64,000 bases of DNA from Enterococcus sp. BWR-S5 (GCF_016745255.1 NZ_JADOEQ010000010.1:1-64000); one strand, 5' to 3'; positions 9,312-17,836 are shown, numbered from the stretch's first letter. The notes: a model not told the origin generated them from the sequence alone. Program-made: numbers and translations.

Positions 9312-10109
9312 ATGGGGAACATGATTGATATAGCGATTGTAAAGGACGGCAAGAAATCTGAAGTACAGGGGTCTCTATACAATTGGATAAAGGGCAAGGA
9401 TAGTTATATAAAGCTAAATGAATGTGTAGTTGAGCAACAAGACAACGCGGTGGTGATACTATTTAATCATGACAGTTGTATGGAGGGGAATGGTTTTTCA
9501 TATTTTTTTTCTAGTGAGACAACTGGGGTAGTATTATCCATTTATGTTTATGATAGTGACTATTGGGGATACACTTTATATGATAACGGCAAAGAGGTTG
9601 ATATGTTTTGCACACGTCCGTATTGGTCGCTTTCCAATCCTTCACTGGAAGAACTGCAAAAATATTCCGGCAATAGTGTAGTACTCTCCAAATATTTTAA
9701 TGTTGAGGAAGATAGTATAAAAAACTATCTTGTGTCCTGGCCAGAGGAGACGGAAGGTCAAGGGAAAGCCTATCCTGACGATAAGCACAGTCAGGAGGAT
9801 TGGCAGATATTAGATTTCATGGAAAAGTTAGGATACCAATATCCTGAAGAGGAGGAGGGTTTCCCTGATTATTTTGATGATTTTTCCAGAGAATATGTAT
9901 CAAATGACAATGAAACTACTTCAAATGGTGGAACATCAAAATCATCTGGATTTATGCTTATTGCAATGGGCATTATATTTTTACTTGCAATAGTGTTTAC
10001 AAAAGAATTTCTGTTATTTGTATTACTATTTGGTATTACAGGCAGCATTTTACTCAGTGTTGGGGGATGGCTCTTATATAGGGGATTTCAATCTGATAGA
10101 CTAGACTGA
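9312..10109 (+). CDS. Uncharacterised protein with two C-terminal membrane helices
   Basis: A 265-residue protein not assigned to a family. About 200 cytosolic-looking residues, rich in Tyr, Trp and acidic residues (YDSDYWGYTLYDNGKEVD), are followed by an acidic linker, an Asn/Thr/Ser/Gly-rich hinge and two hydrophobic segments (SSGFMLIAMGIIFLLAIVF and LLFVLLFGITGSILLSVGGW). There is no signal peptide, so the bulk should face the cytoplasm as a tail-anchored domain. ATG 9312 is preferred because GGAGG lies eight bases upstream. The compact N-terminal domain recalls immunity or SMI1-like folds, but I see no diagnostic motif. It is a single gene between the TetR gene and a GNAT gene. Confidence 0.65.
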   Translation: MGNMIDIAIVKDGKKSEVQGSLYNWIKGKDSYIKLNECVVEQQDNAVVILFNHDSCMEGNGFSYFFSSETTGVVLSIYVYDSDYWGYTLYDNGKEVDMFCTRPYWSLSNPSLEELQKYSGNSVVLSKYFNVEEDSIKNYLVSWPEETEGQGKAYPDDKHSQEDWQILDFMEKLGYQYPEEEEGFPDYFDDFSREYVSNDNETTSNGGTSKSSGFMLIAMGIIFLLAIVFTKEFLLFVLLFGITGSILLSVGGWLLYRGFQSDRLD

Positions 10110-10156
10110 TTAGATTTTATAGTAAATGGCAATGAGTAACAAATAGGAGGATGAAA

Positions 10157-11026
10157 ATGATTCATTATCAAACATTGGAAAAAATTCCAGTCGAAACACT
10201 CTATCAAACATTTTTAGAGGCCTTTTCTGATTATGCAGTGCAGTTTCAGTTGTCGCTGGAAGAGTATAAAAACATGCTAAAAAGAAGAGGGTTTACTCCG
10301 GAAGTCTCAGTAGGCGTCTTTCATAATAAGGAATTAGTGGGATTTGTATTGAATGGACTCAGGGAGATAGAAGGTCACCTTACTGCGTATGACGTAATGA
10401 CAGGGATTGTTCCTTCAAGTAGAAAACAAGGGCTCTCAAAAGAGATGTTTCGGTTTGTGCTGCAAACATTTTCTGAAGCAGGAGTGATGCAATATATTTT
10501 AGAAGTTCTTCAGGAAAATAGGACAGCGTTTGATATTTATCAAAAGCAAGGGTTTAGAATAGTAAGAAGCTTTGATGTATTTAAACTTGAACAGAAAATT
10601 GCTGGACCTAAAAAAGAAATGAGTAACATTGTTTTTGTAACGGAACTGTCAGATGAACATTGGGCATTGGTCCAAACATTTTGGAAGTCATCACCTTCTT
10701 GGCAAAATGCAATTGCATCCATCAAAAACACCCCAGCTGCTTTTTTCTATGCGTTGGCAACAATTGATAGAAAAATAGTCGGCTATGGGATTGTTGATAA
10801 AAAAACGGGCGATGTACCGCAGTTGGCTGTCCATGGAAAATATCAAAATTTAGGGATTGAGCAACAGTTATTGGCTGCATTGCAGGATAAAACCGAGAGT
10901 AGTACATTGAGTCTTGTGAACATTGATACTGAGCTGAAGGATAAAATTGAGTTGCTGCAGACAATCGGTTTTAAGCGAACGACTTCGCAATACGAGATGA
11001 TTCTGGATAGCGATAAACCAAAATAA
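10157..11026 (+). CDS. Tandem GNAT-family N-acetyltransferase
   Basis: A 289-residue protein with two GNAT units. In the first (residues 1-145) the acetyl-CoA loop is GIVPSSRKQGLSKEMFRF and the closing strand is NRTAFDIYQKQGFRIVRSF. In the second (about 150-285) it is LAVHGKYQNLGIEQQLLAAL, with the typical ending LLQTIGFKRTTSQYEM. This two-domain layout is common in Firmicute acetyltransferases of unknown substrate; the second unit has a weaker loop and may be structural. ATG 10157 follows AGGAGG by six bases; the in-frame ATG 10151 touches that site. It appears to be a single gene; no clear terminator follows. Confidence 0.82.
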   Translation: MIHYQTLEKIPVETLYQTFLEAFSDYAVQFQLSLEEYKNMLKRRGFTPEVSVGVFHNKELVGFVLNGLREIEGHLTAYDVMTGIVPSSRKQGLSKEMFRFVLQTFSEAGVMQYILEVLQENRTAFDIYQKQGFRIVRSFDVFKLEQKIAGPKKEMSNIVFVTELSDEHWALVQTFWKSSPSWQNAIASIKNTPAAFFYALATIDRKIVGYGIVDKKTGDVPQLAVHGKYQNLGIEQQLLAALQDKTESSTLSLVNIDTELKDKIELLQTIGFKRTTSQYEMILDSDKPK

Positions 11027-11086
11027 ATAATTTGACTATCTTCTGTAGTATTCCAAACTTTCCGGTTAAAAAAATAAAAAAGTGAT

Positions 11087-11114
11087 TTGAAGCGCTTACA
11101 TTTGGTGGTATAAT
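11087..11114 (+). promoter_or_regulatory. Promoter overlapped by a CcpA cre-like box
   Basis: TTGAAG (11087-11092) and TATAAT (11109-11114) are 16 bases apart. TTGAAGCGCTTACA (11087-11100) matches 12 of 14 positions of the cre consensus and covers the -35 box, which suggests catabolite repression of the small gene downstream. Confidence 0.6.
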
Positions 11115-11140
11115 GAAATCAAAAAGAGGGTTTGATGCAT

Positions 11141-11308
11141 ATGGAAATTAAATGCAATTGTGGTCATAGCTTTATAGGAGTTAGCCTTTTTGAGTTACAG
11201 AAATCCGGACATGGCATTTCACCAGATGTAAATGTTGTTTCAAGTAAGAGAAAAGGAGATAAATGGATTTTCAGGTGTCCGAAGTGCAAAGGTGAAAATG
11301 AGAAATAA
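11141..11308 (+). CDS. Small zinc-ribbon protein
   Basis: A 55-residue protein beginning MEIKCNCGHSFIGVS and ending CPKCKGENEK. The two pairs, CxC near the start and CPxC near the end, should bind one zinc ion in a ribbon. No catalytic part is present, so it is probably a small nucleic-acid- or protein-binding domain. ATG 11141 lies ten bases after AGAGGG; in-frame ATG 11135 adds two residues. It has its own promoter with a cre-like box and its own terminator at 11314, which makes a one-gene transcript and supports a real gene despite its size. Confidence 0.7.
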   Translation: MEIKCNCGHSFIGVSLFELQKSGHGISPDVNVVSSKRKGDKWIFRCPKCKGENEK

Positions 11309-11313
11309 CTATA

Positions 11314-11339
11314 GGACCTCAGTTAAGAGGTCTTTTTTT
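11314..11339 (+). terminator. Rho-independent terminator of the zinc-ribbon gene
   Basis: GGACCTC and GAGGTCT pair around a 5-base loop and are followed by T7. Confidence 0.8.
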
Positions 11340-11548
11340 GAGGACTAAACCCTTGATATGTAAAAATGAATAGAAGTTCCTTGACGGACTTATATTTACA
11401 AAAGAAATAACAGAACAAATTATCGTAAGAGCTGTAGTTGGCGGCAATGATATATTTCCAGATAACTATCTAAGAGCTTATATACAGTGGATAATTGTGT
11501 TGTATTCTTAGAACATCAGGTATAATAAAGAAAAACCTTAAGGGAGAG

Positions 11549-11965
11549 ATGATTGTGATTGATGAAATTCGTAAATTGATAGAAAATACTCGTTCTTTTT
11601 TGCTTTCTACTGTTGATAGAAATGGATTTCCAAACACAATTGTTGTATCTAAACCAATTGCCAGGCTCGATTTTTACACGCTAAAGTTTTACGTAGATGG
11701 AGACGGTGGTACAGTTAAGAACATTAAGCAAAACAGTAAAGGAAATGTGTGCTGCTATAATGAAGACAAACACGAAAGCTTATTATTGAAGGGGGTCTTT
11801 TCTGTCCATCCAATAGATGGGTACCCAGTGATTGAGGAAAGACTAAATGATTATCAAAAATTTCTCAACCACAAGAACCCTGTCATTGTATCCTTTGATG
11901 TGTATACAGCAAAGGTACACCAAAATGGCTCAACGGATTTTGAGCAAATTGAAGAAAACTTTTAA
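11549..11965 (+). CDS. Pyridoxamine 5'-phosphate oxidase-family (FMN split-barrel) protein
   Basis: A 138-residue protein with the flavin split-barrel pattern: RSFLLSTVDRNGFPNTIVVS near the N-terminus, KFYVDGDGGTVKNIKQNSKGNVCCY in the middle and VSFDVYTAKVHQNG at the end. Family members bind FMN or F420 and act as small oxidoreductases or sensors; PdxH itself is longer and more basic. AGGGAGAG lies directly upstream of ATG 11549; GTG 11555 has better spacing and would give a start reading MIDEIRK. The 200 bp upstream hold no clear gene, only a short frame reading ITEQIIVRAVVGG that may be a remnant. Confidence 0.75.
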   Translation: MIVIDEIRKLIENTRSFLLSTVDRNGFPNTIVVSKPIARLDFYTLKFYVDGDGGTVKNIKQNSKGNVCCYNEDKHESLLLKGVFSVHPIDGYPVIEERLNDYQKFLNHKNPVIVSFDVYTAKVHQNGSTDFEQIEENF

Positions 11966-12060
11966 GTGATATCCTTGATATTCTGTATTTCTACTTGAAA
12001 CGCCAGTTTTAGCAATTGGCAATGCCGGTATCATTCTCCTGTATCCCATAAAAAGCAATT

Positions 12061-12105
12061 AAATAAGTCTCTGCCAGAGTAGATGTATCTGGTGGAGACT
12101 TATTT
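12061..12105. terminator. Bidirectional terminator between converging genes
   Basis: AATAAGTCTCTGCCAGA and its near-complement TCTGGTGGAGACTTATT form a 17-bp stem with A- and T-runs on both sides, so it can serve the flavin-binding gene and the minus-strand gene that follows. Confidence 0.8.
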
Positions 12106-12130
12106 TAGTGTATTTCATAGAAAACTTAGC

Positions 12131-13171
12131 TTAAAGGAGCTGTTCCAATTCTTTTAAAAGTGTAAGCTCGCGTAAATACAGCTGCTCAATTGTTTTAGAC
12201 ATTACAGGAAGCAGCTCCTGATCGGCAGTTGTATGAAGTGTCCACATATCATCAGCAAGACGATCCCATGAAGATGCTAACTCAATAAAAGCAGTACCAT
12301 TTTTCTCAAGGCGGCTTTCTTGAAGAATCGCTGCAGCTTCAATCAGAAATCTGCCAAATAGACTGCGGAAAATTCCACCACCGGTCCCACCATCCTTATT
12401 GATTTGAAAATAATTGGTAGCACCGGCAGTCCGCAGCTTCCCAGCATCAAATTTTTTCCAACTAAGCACCTGCTTAGAAAATTTTTCTATTCCTTGAATC
12501 CCCTTCAGTTTAGCACTCGGGTAAAGCATTTTTTCAACAGTATGTTTAATAGCTGTAAGGAGAACTGTTTTTTGAGGAGGCTGATAGGACGAAAAATCGA
12601 AGCTGATACTCTTGTTATTCGCGGGAAAAGGACGATACTTACTGCCTCTGGCAAGTGACAGATTATTATATGAAATCAGATGATAGTCCTCGTGACTTAA
12701 CCCAGAAGGTGTTCGAATAGGAAAATCAGAGTGATCCCGATCGCTGAGATAAAAGAGCTGCTTTTCATCATCAAAGCCATAGAGAATAACTGCGTGTCCA
12801 CCAAAATGATTCTCACTTTCCAGTGAAAAATAAGGAAGATAGGCCATATCTGTGTAGATTAGCAGCGGTTGATTAGCAATCAATTTTCTTTTGGCAGCAT
12901 TAAAAGCCTGTTCATTCGTCTTTGGTTTTTGAATGGTCAGAGCAATGCCGAGGTTGTCTGCCAATTTTCTTTCGAACTCAAGAATTTTTGAGCGACCCGA
13001 AATCATTGGTGAATGCTGCAGGTTGATATACGTAAAATCCAACCCTTCACCTAAACCGAAAAGCATTGCTTCAGAAAGTGGATAACCGTGATAAGCGAAA
13101 AGCTGTTTTAGTGCATGAGTAATACAATGATCTCCACCAGTGGGAGTGAAGCCTTTTATAATGTGTTTCAT
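12131..13171 (-). CDS. BtrH N-terminal-like protein with DUF4872-type C-terminus
   Basis: A 346-residue protein. The first 150 residues fit the BtrH-type, C39-peptidase-like fold: GGDHCITHALKQLFAYHG supplies a Cys after the Gly-Asp-His and FGGHAVILYGFDDEKQLFYLSDRD supplies the His and Asp strand. BtrH is an acyltransferase of butirosin synthesis; related proteins occur widely beside peptide or natural-product genes, often without known substrate. The C-terminal 180 residues are helical and match the DUF4872 companion domain in general character. ATG 13171 follows AGGAGGAG. No biosynthetic genes flank it, so its role here is open. It converges on the flavin-binding gene. Confidence 0.75.
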   Translation of the reverse strand: MKHIIKGFTPTGGDHCITHALKQLFAYHGYPLSEAMLFGLGEGLDFTYINLQHSPMISGRSKILEFERKLADNLGIALTIQKPKTNEQAFNAAKRKLIANQPLLIYTDMAYLPYFSLESENHFGGHAVILYGFDDEKQLFYLSDRDHSDFPIRTPSGLSHEDYHLISYNNLSLARGSKYRPFPANNKSISFDFSSYQPPQKTVLLTAIKHTVEKMLYPSAKLKGIQGIEKFSKQVLSWKKFDAGKLRTAGATNYFQINKDGGTGGGIFRSLFGRFLIEAAAILQESRLEKNGTAFIELASSWDRLADDMWTLHTTADQELLPVMSKTIEQLYLRELTLLKELEQLL

Positions 13172-13346
13172 GAAATCTCCTCCTATTTTTTCATAGTGCG
13201 TTACCTTACAGCTTCAGTATAAACTCGTTCCTAAGGAGAGAGTCAATAGATAAAATAGACGTAACACGGCCATTTAAGCGTGAACCATTTGTGTTACTAA
13301 TAGGAAGTGTTGTTGCAACGTCATAGAAGTTTGGGTGAACTTGCTG

Positions 13347-13403
13347 AAAATTTTAACTATTTAAAAAAAAAGCAAATATGAAGCTTTTTCTATTTGGTAT
13401 TCT
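13347..13403 (+). promoter_or_regulatory. Conserved upstream element and -10 box of the first surface gene
   Basis: A 25-bp element (13347-13371) reads AAAATTTTAA, then CTA, then TTT and nine A. It is followed after 26 bases by TATTCT (13398-13403) as a likely -10. No good -35 is present, which fits an activator-dependent promoter. The same element with only its three central bases changed stands before the second surface gene at 17716, at exactly the same distance from a -10. The Mga-type regulator encoded between the two genes is the obvious candidate to bind it. Confidence 0.65.
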
Positions 13404-13440
13404 TACTCTAAGACTATGTTAGCGTGGAGGAGGAGCGGCA

Positions 13441-15201
13441 ATAGAAAAGAAAAAAATTTTTTATATGAGTTTGGTAGGTGTCACAATTTTAGGATCAGTC
13501 CTGCCGGGACAAGTGTTAGCCAATCAAGAAATGGAGTGGCGTGTAAATGGGGGGGATTCCGAAGAGGAAGAGGAGGAACAGGTAATAGAGGAATCCTTTG
13601 AAGTCGAAGAGGAATTGTCTGGGGCAAGTGAAATAGAGGAGTCTACTGAAGAGATTGTAGACGAAATAGAGAGTGACTTTTCTTTGGTTGAAGCAGTTGA
13701 AAATGTGGAGGATTCTCTTGATCATATCGAGATAGAGCCATATAAAACTTCTGTAGATGAACGAACGGGAATTGGATATGCTCGTGGCGGCTATGTACCT
13801 ACTGAAGATAGTGGGATGGCTGCGACATATTTGGATTCATACAAGATTGTCTCTTTTACTCCTGGTAAGGTGACAGATATTGTTTTACCCAAGTTTGTGA
13901 ATGGGCTGACGTTTGCTGATATTGATGAGTCTGTTTTTGCAAATAAGGGAATTACCTCAGTTAGCGGCGGAGCGCTGGTGCGGAGGTATAGAAGAAGCAT
14001 TTTTAGGGATAACGAAATTACTTCCGTTGACATCCCCGGGCAAAATGTGTTGAGAATCGAAAGTGATGCGTTTTCCGGGAACCAGATAAAAAATCTATCA
14101 TTTGGAAAAAAGTTAGACAGTATAGATGCTAATGCGTTCAGAAATCAACGCTTTTCAAAAGTGGCTGCGCCCAATGAACAGTTATCTTTGTCTACTTTAT
14201 TTGCAGATAATCAGATTGTTCAAACCGCAATTGCAACGGGTGGAGGGAATAGCGCTATTACTGTTTCGAATATTTCATCAAGTGGGATGACCTATAATTC
14301 CAGAACGGGTTTGTTTACTAGAACAGGGAAGCGAGAGCCGTTCACCTTTGACTTTTCATTAAGTACTATTATTGATAATAACAGCATCCGTTACAGTGGA
14401 ACCTATTCCATTGATTACAATATGGATGAGACTGCTCTCGTTTTAAAAAGTCATTTGATAGAGGTTCCTCAATATGCCGCATTGGACCTATATGAGAATA
14501 TTGAATCGGTAACAGATAAGTATGGAAATGCTGTTGATAAGCAACAGGTATCCCTTAGTCATATGGTGGACACCGACAAACCTCGTACAGACTCTGTTCG
14601 TTATTATTATGACACGGTGCAAAAGGATGTTGAAGTACGTGTTATAGCTGTTTATGATTTAAGCTTTGAGACAAATGGTGGAAGTCAAATTCCTGCTCAG
14701 AGAGTTACAGTAAATGATTTTTGGCAAGTTCCTGAAATACCAACAAAAGAGGGCTATCAATTCGATGGCTGGTATAGCGACAACGACTATACCGAACTGT
14801 TTGATTTTAATCAATTGGCAACAGAATCCAAGACTGCTTATGCTAAGTGGATAGAGGATTACACAGTCATTATTCCTGAACGGATTACATTGAATACGCA
14901 CCCTGACCTTAAAATCCGAGGTGTGAATCGCGGCAATAAACAATTGTCTGTTGAGATTAATCGCTTGGAGACATCAATCTCAATAGACAACCAGTTAATT
15001 CTCAAGCATGAGTCTGATTTTGAAATTGAATGTTTTGCGCAGTTAAGTTGGCTTGGTTCAGATATCAATGGCCCGATTCTAGTCATACCATCCGAACATG
15101 GAACGATTGAGAGAGAAGAAACGCTTTCATTTGAAAATCCAAAAAGGGCACAAGCTGGGCATTATGAGGGGAATATTGTGTTTACTATCAGCTACAGATA
15201 G
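13441..15201 (+). CDS. Secreted leucine-rich-repeat surface protein with C-terminal beta domain; ATA start
   Basis: A 586-residue exported protein. The signal peptide reads EKKKIFYMSLVGVTILGSVL and is cut after about VLA. An acidic, Glu-rich linker (residues 40-90) is followed by BspA-type leucine-rich repeats (about 110-240: FADIDESVFANKGITSV, LRIESDAFSGNQIKNL, LDSIDANAFRNQRF), a beta-rich middle, a Listeria-Bacteroides-type repeat (about 400-470, FETNGGSQIP to YQFDGWYSDNDY and TAYAKW) and a 110-residue C-terminal domain beginning YTVIIPERITLN and ending AGHYEGNIVFTISYR. It has no LPxTG or WxL motif, so attachment must be by another route. No ATG precedes the Lys-rich signal start; GGAGGAGGAG (13426-13435) points to ATA 13441, where an ATG is expected. 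ATG 13465 would lose the basic end of the signal peptide. Confidence 0.8.
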   Translation: MEKKKIFYMSLVGVTILGSVLPGQVLANQEMEWRVNGGDSEEEEEEQVIEESFEVEEELSGASEIEESTEEIVDEIESDFSLVEAVENVEDSLDHIEIEPYKTSVDERTGIGYARGGYVPTEDSGMAATYLDSYKIVSFTPGKVTDIVLPKFVNGLTFADIDESVFANKGITSVSGGALVRRYRRSIFRDNEITSVDIPGQNVLRIESDAFSGNQIKNLSFGKKLDSIDANAFRNQRFSKVAAPNEQLSLSTLFADNQIVQTAIATGGGNSAITVSNISSSGMTYNSRTGLFTRTGKREPFTFDFSLSTIIDNNSIRYSGTYSIDYNMDETALVLKSHLIEVPQYAALDLYENIESVTDKYGNAVDKQQVSLSHMVDTDKPRTDSVRYYYDTVQKDVEVRVIAVYDLSFETNGGSQIPAQRVTVNDFWQVPEIPTKEGYQFDGWYSDNDYTELFDFNQLATESKTAYAKWIEDYTVIIPERITLNTHPDLKIRGVNRGNKQLSVEINRLETSISIDNQLILKHESDFEIECFAQLSWLGSDINGPILVIPSEHGTIEREETLSFENPKRAQAGHYEGNIVFTISYR

Positions 15202-15211
15202 GGAGAAGATG

Positions 15212-15520
15212 ATGGCATTTATAAGAAAAGAAAAGGCAATGATTTTTGCAGCAATGGTTTATTTACTAGCCGTTGTTGTCTTTATTCTTGTGAATGAACG
15301 GAAGACTCTTGAATCTTCAAAGGCTATTTGGTCTGAAAATCAAGGGGTTGTTGCACAAGTAAAAATAGAGCTTGTTCATGAAAAGCAGTCGGTAATTACT
15401 GAACAAGAACAATGGGTTCGACTGTTTCAAATAATACTTCCTGTTTGCTCAGATTCTAATGCAGAAAATGGTGCGTTTATTGATTATGAACATTGCGTGT
15501 ATTCGAAACTAAAAAAGTAG
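15212..15520 (+). CDS. Small single-span membrane protein of the surface locus
   Basis: A 102-residue protein with a basic start (MAFIRKEKAM), one hydrophobic segment (IFAAMVYLLAVVVFILV) and an outside-facing tail of about 75 residues with two Cys (VCSDS and EHCVY) that could form a disulfide. I do not recognise the family. GGGAG lies six bases before ATG 15212, ten bases after the stop of the large surface protein, so the two are translated from one transcript. The tail has a helix (ESSKAIWSENQGVVAQVKIE) followed by a short conserved-looking end. A role as a membrane partner of the surface protein is inference from position only. Confidence 0.6.
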   Translation: MAFIRKEKAMIFAAMVYLLAVVVFILVNERKTLESSKAIWSENQGVVAQVKIELVHEKQSVITEQEQWVRLFQIILPVCSDSNAENGAFIDYEHCVYSKLKK

Positions 15521-15529
15521 GAGGTTGCT

Positions 15530-15871
15530 ATGGATGGAGATAAGAATAAGTTAAAAGCGTTAGACTCATTTGTAGAAAAACAAGATATTTCTAAGTATAA
15601 GGTGCTAAGTGACTACTATAAAATGTTAAGAAACGAACTGAAAGAATTATTGGTTGAAGAATCACAAACGAGTGCGCTTCAGTCTGCTCTCCGCTGCTTG
15701 AAATTGGAGTCTAAACTACAATTGTTCCTCTTCTATTTAGAACAGATAGAAGAGAGCTGTTTAGATTTGACCGAGCTGGAAATAGTGACATTGATTGAAA
15801 GAGAGTATGAGATGTTCTCTGTTGAAATGATAAATACCGAGTTAATTGGAGAATATTCGCTTCTTTTTTAG
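15530..15871 (+). CDS. Small cytosolic helical protein of the surface locus
   Basis: A 113-residue protein, almost wholly helical and rich in Leu, Glu and Lys, with no signal peptide, membrane segment or known motif. AGGAGG lies five bases before ATG 15530 and the gene starts nine bases after the preceding stop, so it is the third gene of the 13441 operon. It may be a small regulator or chaperone-like partner; the sequence does not decide. A strong hairpin at 15928 closes the operon. Confidence 0.6.
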   Translation: MDGDKNKLKALDSFVEKQDISKYKVLSDYYKMLRNELKELLVEESQTSALQSALRCLKLESKLQLFLFYLEQIEESCLDLTELEIVTLIEREYEMFSVEMINTELIGEYSLLF

Positions 15872-15927
15872 CAAAGTTTATGGAGATTGGTATAGAAGAA
15901 CTATCTCGAAAAAGAGAGTTACCGGAT

Positions 15928-15968
15928 AATCCTAGGGCAAGCAGAGTATCTAAGATGCCCTAGGATTA
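15928..15968 (+). terminator. Hairpin closing the first surface operon
   Basis: AATCCTAGGGCA and TGCCCTAGGATT form a 12-bp perfect stem with a 16-base loop. The T-run after it is weak, so termination may be incomplete and allow some read-through into the Mga-type gene. Confidence 0.6.
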
Positions 15969-16073
15969 TTGTGTGCGTTTTCATTTCTTTGTAAACCGTT
16001 TATAATGGGGATATAAGCTTTATTATAACTAGGCAAAAGAAGGAGATAAATACGGGGGGAGAAGTGAGATGAC

Positions 16074-17612
16074 ATGTTTGGATTATTAGATACAAAAAGC
16101 CGAAAAAAAGTAGCGATTATTGAAAAAATATTCCACGCTAAGAATCATTCTTGTGATCAAAAAGTTTTACTGGAATCATTAAATATGACCTACCCTACGC
16201 TGCTTTCCATGATTGACACGATTAATGAGGATGTACTTAGATTTGGATATGACAGCTTTTCAATCAGACACTCACCGTCTAATCAGATGTATTCATTACA
16301 GCTTCATGAAAATATGAGTGTGCAGCTACTGATTCATGCGTATATTAGAGAATCAACAAAATTTATTCTACTGGAATTACTACTAACTTCTTCGTTTCCT
16401 AATCTGCAAGCCTTAGCCAATAAGCTCCATATCTCATATACCGCAATAAGAAAAGATATTAGAGAGTTAAATCAGATGCTGGACGAAAATAAAATGTATA
16501 TTTCTACGAGAAATGGTGTTCGTCTTGAAGGCGATGAGTTGGGCATAAGGTTGTATTATAGTTTCTTGTTTTTAACAGTTTATGGAGGTGAACTATGGCC
16601 GTTTTCTTACATTCAGTATTTTGAGATTTCGAAGCTTTTGACGAATTGTCCTGAAGAGATATACATAGCCGGTTTAATCGATAAGAGTATGCTTATTCAT
16701 TACTATATAGGCGTTCATTTATTAAGAGACAGGCAAAATTATTTAGTTTCGCAAGCGCGAACATTCGATGTCCCTTTGTATGCACCTTATTCTGAAGAAT
16801 CGAGACACTCAGTAGAAGCGTTTCAAAAGGACCTGAAACACTATTTACCCAACATAAATGGCAAAGCACTTTGCTTTACCACAACACTTCTATGTAGTGT
16901 TCTTCTTGCATTTGGCAGTTATACTTCAATTGAACGTGTCCCTGGCTTCTTTTATTCTGAAAAAACATTTAGAGAAAATGACTTTTTAGATACTGTTTTG
17001 TTTATTGGTGAGAAAGTGGAGCAACAACTCTCAACTCCTTTCTCAGAGCATGAAAGAGAGCTACTATTCTATTCGTTAATGTGCGTGAATTATCGCCATT
17101 TTTTGTTTAATGGCTTAAGTCTCAATCTGAAGTCGGTTATTATCGGTTACATGGATATTGAAAGAAACCCGAGGAAAATGCACAAAATTAATCACTTGCG
17201 TCCGCTTGTCAGAGCATTATTGGAGCTGGAAGAGCTATCTGCCTTAGTTCCGTTTAAACAGGCGATCGCCTCTGATTACCTTATTATATTTGAGAAGCGA
17301 ATTGATTTTTCCAAGCACACTCGTCCGATAAAGATAGCCCTTTTATCTGTTATTTCTAACGAAACTGCTTCTTTTGATTTTAAAAGCTATTTTTCAAATT
17401 ACTATAACATTATCGTAACCAATGTTTTGGAAAGAAATATTGATCTCTTCATTAGTGACTTTTCTTTGTCACCGCAAGTATTAACGACTCTGCGCATCAA
17501 TCAACCTGTGGTATACGTAAATACTCGATGGGTTCAATCAGACTATGAAAAGATTAATGTGAAGCTGGCTGAGATAGCTACTAAAAAATTAATCAACAAA
17601 AGGACAGAGTGA
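16074..17612 (+). CDS. Mga-type transcriptional regulator of the surface locus
   Basis: A 512-residue regulator of the Mga/AtxA/PRD-like class. The N-terminal 70 residues form a winged-helix (VLLESLNMTYPTLLSMIDTIN) and residues about 95-150 a second one of the Mga type (FPNLQALANKLHISYTAIRKDIREL), with VRLEGDELGIRLYYSFLF beginning the middle helical region. The last 80 residues look like a PTS IIB-like fold (RPIKIALLSVISN). Such proteins activate surface and virulence genes in streptococci and enterococci. TATAAT-like promoter bases stand near 16000. ATG 16074 has only a distant GGGGGAG, so translation may be weak. It lies between two surface genes that share an upstream element, and most likely controls both. 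Confidence 0.88.
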   Translation: MFGLLDTKSRKKVAIIEKIFHAKNHSCDQKVLLESLNMTYPTLLSMIDTINEDVLRFGYDSFSIRHSPSNQMYSLQLHENMSVQLLIHAYIRESTKFILLELLLTSSFPNLQALANKLHISYTAIRKDIRELNQMLDENKMYISTRNGVRLEGDELGIRLYYSFLFLTVYGGELWPFSYIQYFEISKLLTNCPEEIYIAGLIDKSMLIHYYIGVHLLRDRQNYLVSQARTFDVPLYAPYSEESRHSVEAFQKDLKHYLPNINGKALCFTTTLLCSVLLAFGSYTSIERVPGFFYSEKTFRENDFLDTVLFIGEKVEQQLSTPFSEHERELLFYSLMCVNYRHFLFNGLSLNLKSVIIGYMDIERNPRKMHKINHLRPLVRALLELEELSALVPFKQAIASDYLIIFEKRIDFSKHTRPIKIALLSVISNETASFDFKSYFSNYYNIIVTNVLERNIDLFISDFSLSPQVLTTLRINQPVVYVNTRWVQSDYEKINVKLAEIATKKLINKRTE

Positions 17613-17630
17613 TTTTTGGTTTTGTGAATC

Positions 17631-17690
17631 AACTCACTTGAATGCGATTGGCAGAAATGTTTTGCCAGCAGCATTCAAGTGAGTTTTTTT
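17631..17690 (+). terminator. Strong rho-independent terminator after the Mga-type gene
   Basis: AACTCACTTGAATGC and GCATTCAAGTGAGTT form a perfect 15-bp stem with an inner TGGCA/TGCCA hairpin, followed by T7. Confidence 0.9.
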
Positions 17691-17715
17691 AGTTTTCTCA
17701 AAATAAACGTGTTCA

Positions 17716-17772
17716 AAAATTTTAATAGTTTAAAAAAAAATATCGAACTACCTTGTTTTTTTTAGCTAGAAT
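17716..17772 (+). promoter_or_regulatory. Conserved upstream element and -10 box of the second surface gene
   Basis: The 25-bp element (17716-17740) reads AAAATTTTAA, then TAG, then TTT and nine A; it matches the one at 13347 at 22 of 25 positions, differing only in the three middle bases. TAGAAT (17767-17772) follows after 26 bases, the same spacing as at 13347. No clear -35 is present. Confidence 0.65.
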
Positions 17773-17836
17773 AAGTCCATAAGAGTGAGCGCAAAACGCA
17801 CATATCCTACTAGAAGCAGAGAAAGGTTTAAAAATA

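Noticed and set aside
11340-11548. Possible small gene reading ITEQIIVRAVVGG
   Set aside because: Short, no start codon or ribosome site, and no clear continuation; at best a remnant.
13416-13601. ATG 13416 as start of the first surface protein
   Set aside because: It is in another frame, has no ribosome binding site and gives no signal peptide; the real frame has GGAGGAGGAG before ATA 13441.
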